The translations under genes and the position numbers were made by a program. Shown here piece by piece: positions 16,358 through 19,647 of a DNA stretch of 19,647 nt; positions within the stretch are counted from its first letter, which is position 1, and every line of letters starts with the position of its first letter. The stretch is from an uncultured Hungatella sp. (lineage in GTDB: Bacteria > Bacillota > Clostridia > Lachnospirales > Lachnospiraceae): assembly GCA_910577935.1 (NCBI GenBank), contig CAJTOT010000051.1, positions 1 through 19,647 on the forward strand, in the 5' to 3' direction. The notes under the pieces are model-generated. The model was not told the origin of the DNA and ran no database searches. It worked only from the letters and a program-made list of their open reading frames with translations.

Positions 16358-17945
16358 GGGACCCTATGACCTCTTTCCACTGATTGATGAGAGCCTCAGA
16401 GCTGTACCTGCGGCCCAGTTCGTAAGAGTGAACCATAGCGTCATTCCAGTTAGAAAGGCCATCCAAATAGAAGCCAAGCGCATCTGCCAGCTGGTCCATA
16501 TCCTGGAGAATCTGCCCGTTTTTGCCATGCTCCACAAACTGCGTCTCCCTGATGGTGATCTGCGGAATTCCCGCGCTGACCGCCATGATCTGCAGATAGA
16601 GGCGGGGAGATTTCCTCATGTCCACTACGACCCTCTGCTCACGCACGCATTTGCTCACGGAGAGTTCATCCACGCACTGTTCCACGAAAAACCGGGCATC
16701 TATGGTTTCCTGCCGGTCCACATCGTTCTCAGCCACTGTTTCCCGCTGTTCTTTTCTTCCCCACTCCTCTGTAAGCCCGGCGGACTTTAGATATTCCCGC
16801 ACCTGCTCCAGAATTCGGTCCTTCCTGTCATACTCTGCCCTGCGGGTGAACAGGTGGACCCTGGCGCTGTCATTGTTCATCAGATAGGTTCCAAGGATTT
16901 TTATGAGCTTTTCCAGTTCCCCGCTCTCCATGCCGTCTACAGGCACCAGAATCTTCTGCACCTTCAGCTGCTGGCTGACCCCGAAATCCACTCTGGTGTC
17001 ATAAGGGGATATCTCCGTAATTTTTCCTTCAGCCCCGCCTACGGTCTCTCTGATGCGCCGGGACTGCTCTCTGGAATCAGCCACAATACGGCCTGCCGCC
17101 GCGGCCATCTCCCCGGCCCCAGGGTCTTTCTCATAGTCATAGCGGTCGCCGAAGAAAGAGAGAATGGTCCGTTTCCCTTTTAAGGCTTCCTTTAACACGT
17201 CCACATGGCGGCGGTCCATGGCGGCGCAGAACAGGTCCTTTTCGTCTGTCAGCTCCAGATAGGAAGAAAGCGCCTCCTGGATCACCTGCCCCATGTTGTC
17301 ATAGCGGATGCGGGAAAAGGTTCTTGTCTCCTCCCGCTCTCCATAGGAAAGATAATAGCCGGGAGCGTCAGGATTCACCTCCACATGTCCGTCATTCTGG
17401 AAACAGCGCAGCTTCCACCTGCCATTTTCCATCAGGTAATCCTGGTAGTAGGGCTGCCCATCCCTGTAGACGGTGGTGCATGACACGAATCCCCGGTCAT
17501 CATAGATATTCCTCCGGTAGAGAAGCCCTTTTCTGTAGATATCGATCTCAATAGGGTTTCCATCCTCCCCAAACTCAATCTGGGCGTACTTCTCTCCCCG
17601 GAGCAGGGCAGTCATCACAAAGGGGGTGTAGACAAACTCTACATGGTCCGGCCATTTCATATTGTGATATGATAAAAGCACCGCTTTTTTCCGCTTCACC
17701 TCCTGGATGGCGTCAAAGCAGGACCAGTACGGGGCATGGTATACTCCTTGTCGGTGAAGGAAATGTCGAAGATTAGGTGAAAAACTCAGCAGCAGAATCT
17801 GATAGGGGTAGACCCCGTTGCGGTGAAACAGCTGCACCTGTTTCACCGTGTCGTCAAACTCCGTGTGCATCCGCCGTACATACCACTTCTGCTCGTTTTC
17901 ATGCCAGGTATTCTCCTGGTGCCAGGCTGGTATAAAGTGTAACAT
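16350..17945 (-). CDS. asp1: Accessory Sec system protein Asp1
   Basis: The 531-residue cytoplasmic partner of Asp2 and Asp3. In streptococci it has a GT-B glycosyltransferase fold that no longer appears catalytic but binds the glycosylated adhesin. The family N-terminus is plain (MLHFIPAWHQENTWHENEQK is close to the streptococcal start), and the middle has the expected YDDRGFVSCTTVYRDGQPYY-type block. The C-terminal third resembles the donor half of a GT-B enzyme. The ATG at 17945 follows AGGAGG by five bases, and that ribosome site overlaps the secY2 stop codon, so the two are coupled. The end overlaps asp2. Confidence 0.94.
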   Translation of the reverse strand: MLHFIPAWHQENTWHENEQKWYVRRMHTEFDDTVKQVQLFHRNGVYPYQILLLSFSPNLRHFLHRQGVYHAPYWSCFDAIQEVKRKKAVLLSYHNMKWPDHVEFVYTPFVMTALLRGEKYAQIEFGEDGNPIEIDIYRKGLLYRRNIYDDRGFVSCTTVYRDGQPYYQDYLMENGRWKLRCFQNDGHVEVNPDAPGYYLSYGEREETRTFSRIRYDNMGQVIQEALSSYLELTDEKDLFCAAMDRRHVDVLKEALKGKRTILSFFGDRYDYEKDPGAGEMAAAAGRIVADSREQSRRIRETVGGAEGKITEISPYDTRVDFGVSQQLKVQKILVPVDGMESGELEKLIKILGTYLMNNDSARVHLFTRRAEYDRKDRILEQVREYLKSAGLTEEWGRKEQRETVAENDVDRQETIDARFFVEQCVDELSVSKCVREQRVVVDMRKSPRLYLQIMAVSAGIPQITIRETQFVEHGKNGQILQDMDQLADALGFYLDGLSNWNDAMVHSYELGRRYSSEALINQWKEVIGSLG

Positions 17946-17954
17946 AATCTCCTC

Positions 17955-19160
17955 CTAGATAAATGGTCGATAGGCTTCGAAACTTTTTATTGCCTTAAAT
18001 TCCTGGTGCAGAGTGTGCCACAGGCTGGTCAGCATCATCACCGACGAGGGAAACATGACCAGTTCCTGGTTGATTCCGCCTTTCAGCTGAAGCAGCATAG
18101 GGATTCCGATGCAAATACTCATGACTGTGGCGCTGGCAAGCCCGATGCCCCACACCTGCCTGGTAAGATATCTCCGCGTCTCCCGCCCCGGATGAAGACC
18201 CAGGATACTGTCCCCGCCTTTGAGGAACTGTTCCGTGATACCCTTAGGGCTGATCATCATCATGGCAAAACCTATGGTGAGAAAATAAAGAATCATGATG
18301 TACGTCTGAATTCCCGGAAGACGAGTCAACACCAGATTCTCTTTCCACCACAGGAGAGTCATGTTCTCCGGGCACAGCCAGAGAAACCATGCGATTATCA
18401 GCTGGGGAACCATGAAAAAAGCTGTGGAGAACATCACCGGCATAACTCCCACCGGATTCAGCTTGATGGCCAGATAATCTTTGTCTGCGTAGATGTTGTA
18501 GATAGAAATGCGCTGCATGGGAATCCGTTTCTCCCCGCCTTCCATGATAAGCGTGACCACGATCATGACTGCGGCTACTGCCAGGGGCAGATAAAGGTCC
18601 CCGACGGGGTGACGGGACAAGGTTGTTATGACGCTGCTCACAATATTTACATAAATCAGCACGGTCCGTCCGCCTATGCCATACTTCTCATTTCTCTGGG
18701 ACAGCCACATGATCAGCATAACCCCTGTGATCATCTCAATCACTGCCACTGTCCTGGTGACAACAAGCTCAGGGCCCCCCGGTCTAAAGCGCATAGTCTG
18801 CACACGGATAAGCGCCTGAACCACAGCAAATATCATAGTCACAGCAATTCGCATACGGTTCAGCCCTGCGATGGACATCCGGGCCTTGGTTCCCGCGTTG
18901 CGGATGGAGACCAGGATCTGAACCAGAATCGCGGCCATCATATAGGGGGACATTCCCAGCACAAACAGGGAAAACTGCTTCTCATCCCCGCCGATCGCCT
19001 GGGTCAGGAGAATCTCCGCATTGCCGGACACGGCCCTGTAGGCAGAAATATCTATTCCGTACAGGGGTATCCCCCTTCCCAGCAAATATATGATTAAAAT
19101 AATCGCCGTATATGCCAGCTTGTACCTTAAAATCGGCTCTTGTCTCTCTGTCTGGGGCAT
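17955..19160 (-). CDS. secY2: Accessory Sec translocon channel SecY2
   Basis: Integral membrane channel dedicated to export of the glycosylated adhesin. The protein is about 401 residues and mostly hydrophobic. The segments fit the ten helices of SecY, for example YTAIILIIYLLGRGIPLYGI, MSPYMMAAILVQIL, VAAVMIVVTLIMEG and YIMILYFLTIGFAMMMI. It is shorter in its loops than housekeeping SecY, as SecY2 usually is. The frame is open to a GTG at 19226, but that start lacks a ribosome site and the added residues are not SecY-like. The ATG at 19160 follows AGGGAG by six bases and is preferred. It lies 89 bases after the adhesin gene, with a strong RNA hairpin in between, and 9 bases before asp1. Confidence 0.94.
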   Translation of the reverse strand: MPQTERQEPILRYKLAYTAIILIIYLLGRGIPLYGIDISAYRAVSGNAEILLTQAIGGDEKQFSLFVLGMSPYMMAAILVQILVSIRNAGTKARMSIAGLNRMRIAVTMIFAVVQALIRVQTMRFRPGGPELVVTRTVAVIEMITGVMLIMWLSQRNEKYGIGGRTVLIYVNIVSSVITTLSRHPVGDLYLPLAVAAVMIVVTLIMEGGEKRIPMQRISIYNIYADKDYLAIKLNPVGVMPVMFSTAFFMVPQLIIAWFLWLCPENMTLLWWKENLVLTRLPGIQTYIMILYFLTIGFAMMMISPKGITEQFLKGGDSILGLHPGRETRRYLTRQVWGIGLASATVMSICIGIPMLLQLKGGINQELVMFPSSVMMLTSLWHTLHQEFKAIKSFEAYRPFI

Positions 19161-19189
19161 AGGTCTCTCCCTAAATTCTTGGATAACAC

Positions 19190-19224
19190 GCCAGTAACCA
19201 CCCCTGAGCGGGATGGCCACTGGC
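19190..19224 (-). promoter_or_regulatory. RNA hairpin between the adhesin gene and secY2
   Basis: The minus-strand RNA can form a 14-bp stem (19211-19224 with 19190-19203) around a 7-base loop (19204-19210). Three of the pairs are G-U, which hold only if the minus strand is transcribed. No T-run follows, so it is not a standard terminator. A role in stabilising or processing the adhesin message, or in lowering transcription into secY2, is inferred. Confidence 0.6.
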
Positions 19225-19249
19225 ACATTTCACTTATATTTCAAACTTA

Positions 19250-19647
19250 CTATTCATCGTCTTTCCGTCTCTTCGCAAGACCCACAATTCCCAGGAAGGA
19301 CATCATCATGGTGCCTAACAAACCGGTTGTGGAGGTTCCGGCATCACCCATCTTGGGAAGTCCGGCAAGCGGAACATCCTCATCGAATATCTCGACCTGA
19401 AGTTCGTCTTCCTCAATCACGCCCAGAGGTACTTCCTCCTCCTCGATGATCGTAATGTCCGAAGACGGTGTGGACGGACGGCCGCCTCCCGAACTTCCGC
19501 TGCCGCCAGGACGCCTTGTGGACTCGCTGGTGCTGGTGGAGTCGCTGACAGAGTCACTTTCGCTGGTGCTGGTACTGCCGGAGGCGCTGTCACTGGTGCT
19601 GGTACTGCCGGAGGCGCTGTCACTGGTGCTGGTACTGCCGGAGGCGC
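19250..19647 (-). CDS. Serine-rich-repeat surface adhesin, 3' end (partial)
   Basis: Last 132 codons of a large wall-anchored glycoprotein; the start lies beyond the right edge. In order: tandem ten-residue repeats of ASGSTSTSDS, a short degenerate repeat stretch, a Gly/Ser/Pro-rich spacer, an acidic segment (IIEEEEVPLGVIEEDE), the sortase signal LPKMGD, a hydrophobic stretch (about 20 residues, TTGLLGTMMMSFLGIVGLA) and a basic tail KRRKDDE. The stop is TAG at 19250-19252. The signal is an LPxTG variant with Met in place of Thr. The Ser/Thr-rich repeats are the expected O-GlcNAc acceptor for GtfA/GtfB, and the gene is the natural cargo of the aSec genes that follow. The ligand-binding region is not in the window, so binding specificity is unknown. 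Confidence 0.93.
   Translation of the reverse strand, partial: ASGSTSTSDSASGSTSTSDSASGSTSTSESDSVSDSTSTSESTRRPGGSGSSGGGRPSTPSSDITIIEEEEVPLGVIEEDELQVEIFDEDVPLAGLPKMGDAGTSTTGLLGTMMMSFLGIVGLAKRRKDDE
19563..19647 (-). repeat. 30-bp tandem repeats encoding the serine-rich region
   Basis: Identical 25-base stretches recur at 19563, 19593 and 19623, an exact 30-base period running off the right edge. Each unit encodes ten residues (ASGSTSTSDS). A weaker, older copy with the shared DSTSTSES core lies at about 19520-19562. The number of copies cannot be told from this window. Confidence 0.9.

Noticed and set aside
18006..19097. 363-codon plus-strand open frame inside secY2
   Set aside because: Shadow of a membrane-protein gene. 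The His/Asp/Gln-rich composition is what antisense of hydrophobic codons gives.
19161..19226. GTG start 22 codons upstream for secY2
   Set aside because: No ribosome site. The extension lies within the RNA hairpin, and the ATG at 19160 has a well-spaced AGGGAG.
19558..19647. CRISPR array
   Set aside because: The 30-base units are directly adjacent with no spacers and encode the Ser/Thr repeat of the adhesin in frame.

Overview
The window looks like a chromosomal segment of a gut-type clostridium, most likely Lachnospiraceae. The support is an ordinary set of clostridial housekeeping genes (type III glutamine synthetase, class II aldolase, threonine synthase), strong AGGAGG-type ribosome binding sites, GC in the low-to-mid 50s in most genes, and a cell-wall anchor of the LPKMGD form. 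Assignment below family level is not possible from what is visible. Nearly everything is on the minus strand, so genes read right to left.

Left part (1-5800): a hairpin-rich, probably non-coding stretch (about 40-273), then glnN, fba with its own promoter and an intrinsic terminator, thrC with its own promoter, and a small HD-type (p)ppGpp-hydrolase-like gene. From 5798 to 5939 two promoters face away from each other. The rightward one serves a small membrane-anchored protein (5940-6695), which ends at a good terminator. Next is a 472-base stretch (6696-7167) without an intact gene. It holds a strong plus-strand promoter and what looks like the worn-down 3' end of a lost gene.

Right part (7168-19647): one tightly packed minus-strand operon, a complete accessory Sec (aSec) export and glycosylation locus. 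In transcription order it reads: serine-rich-repeat adhesin (only the last 132 codons are inside the window), secY2, asp1, asp2, asp3, secA2, gtfA, a gtfB-gtf3 fusion, and a second free-standing gtf3. The logic follows from known aSec systems. GtfA and GtfB put GlcNAc on Ser/Thr of the adhesin repeats in the cytoplasm, Gtf3-type enzymes extend that sugar, Asp1-3 modify and escort the glycoprotein, SecA2 drives it through SecY2, and sortase fixes it to the wall through the LPKMG-type signal. Overlapping stops and starts (asp1/asp2, asp2/asp3, asp3/secA2, gtfA/gtfB) indicate translational coupling.

The most unusual points are the in-frame fusion of the GtfB chaperone subunit to a Gtf3 glycosyltransferase, the adjacent AT-richer second Gtf3, no asp4/asp5 in the visible cluster, a TTG start on asp2, a 14-bp RNA hairpin between the adhesin and secY2, and the unexplained structured region beside glnN. 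No rRNA, tRNA, CRISPR array or intact insertion sequence was seen.
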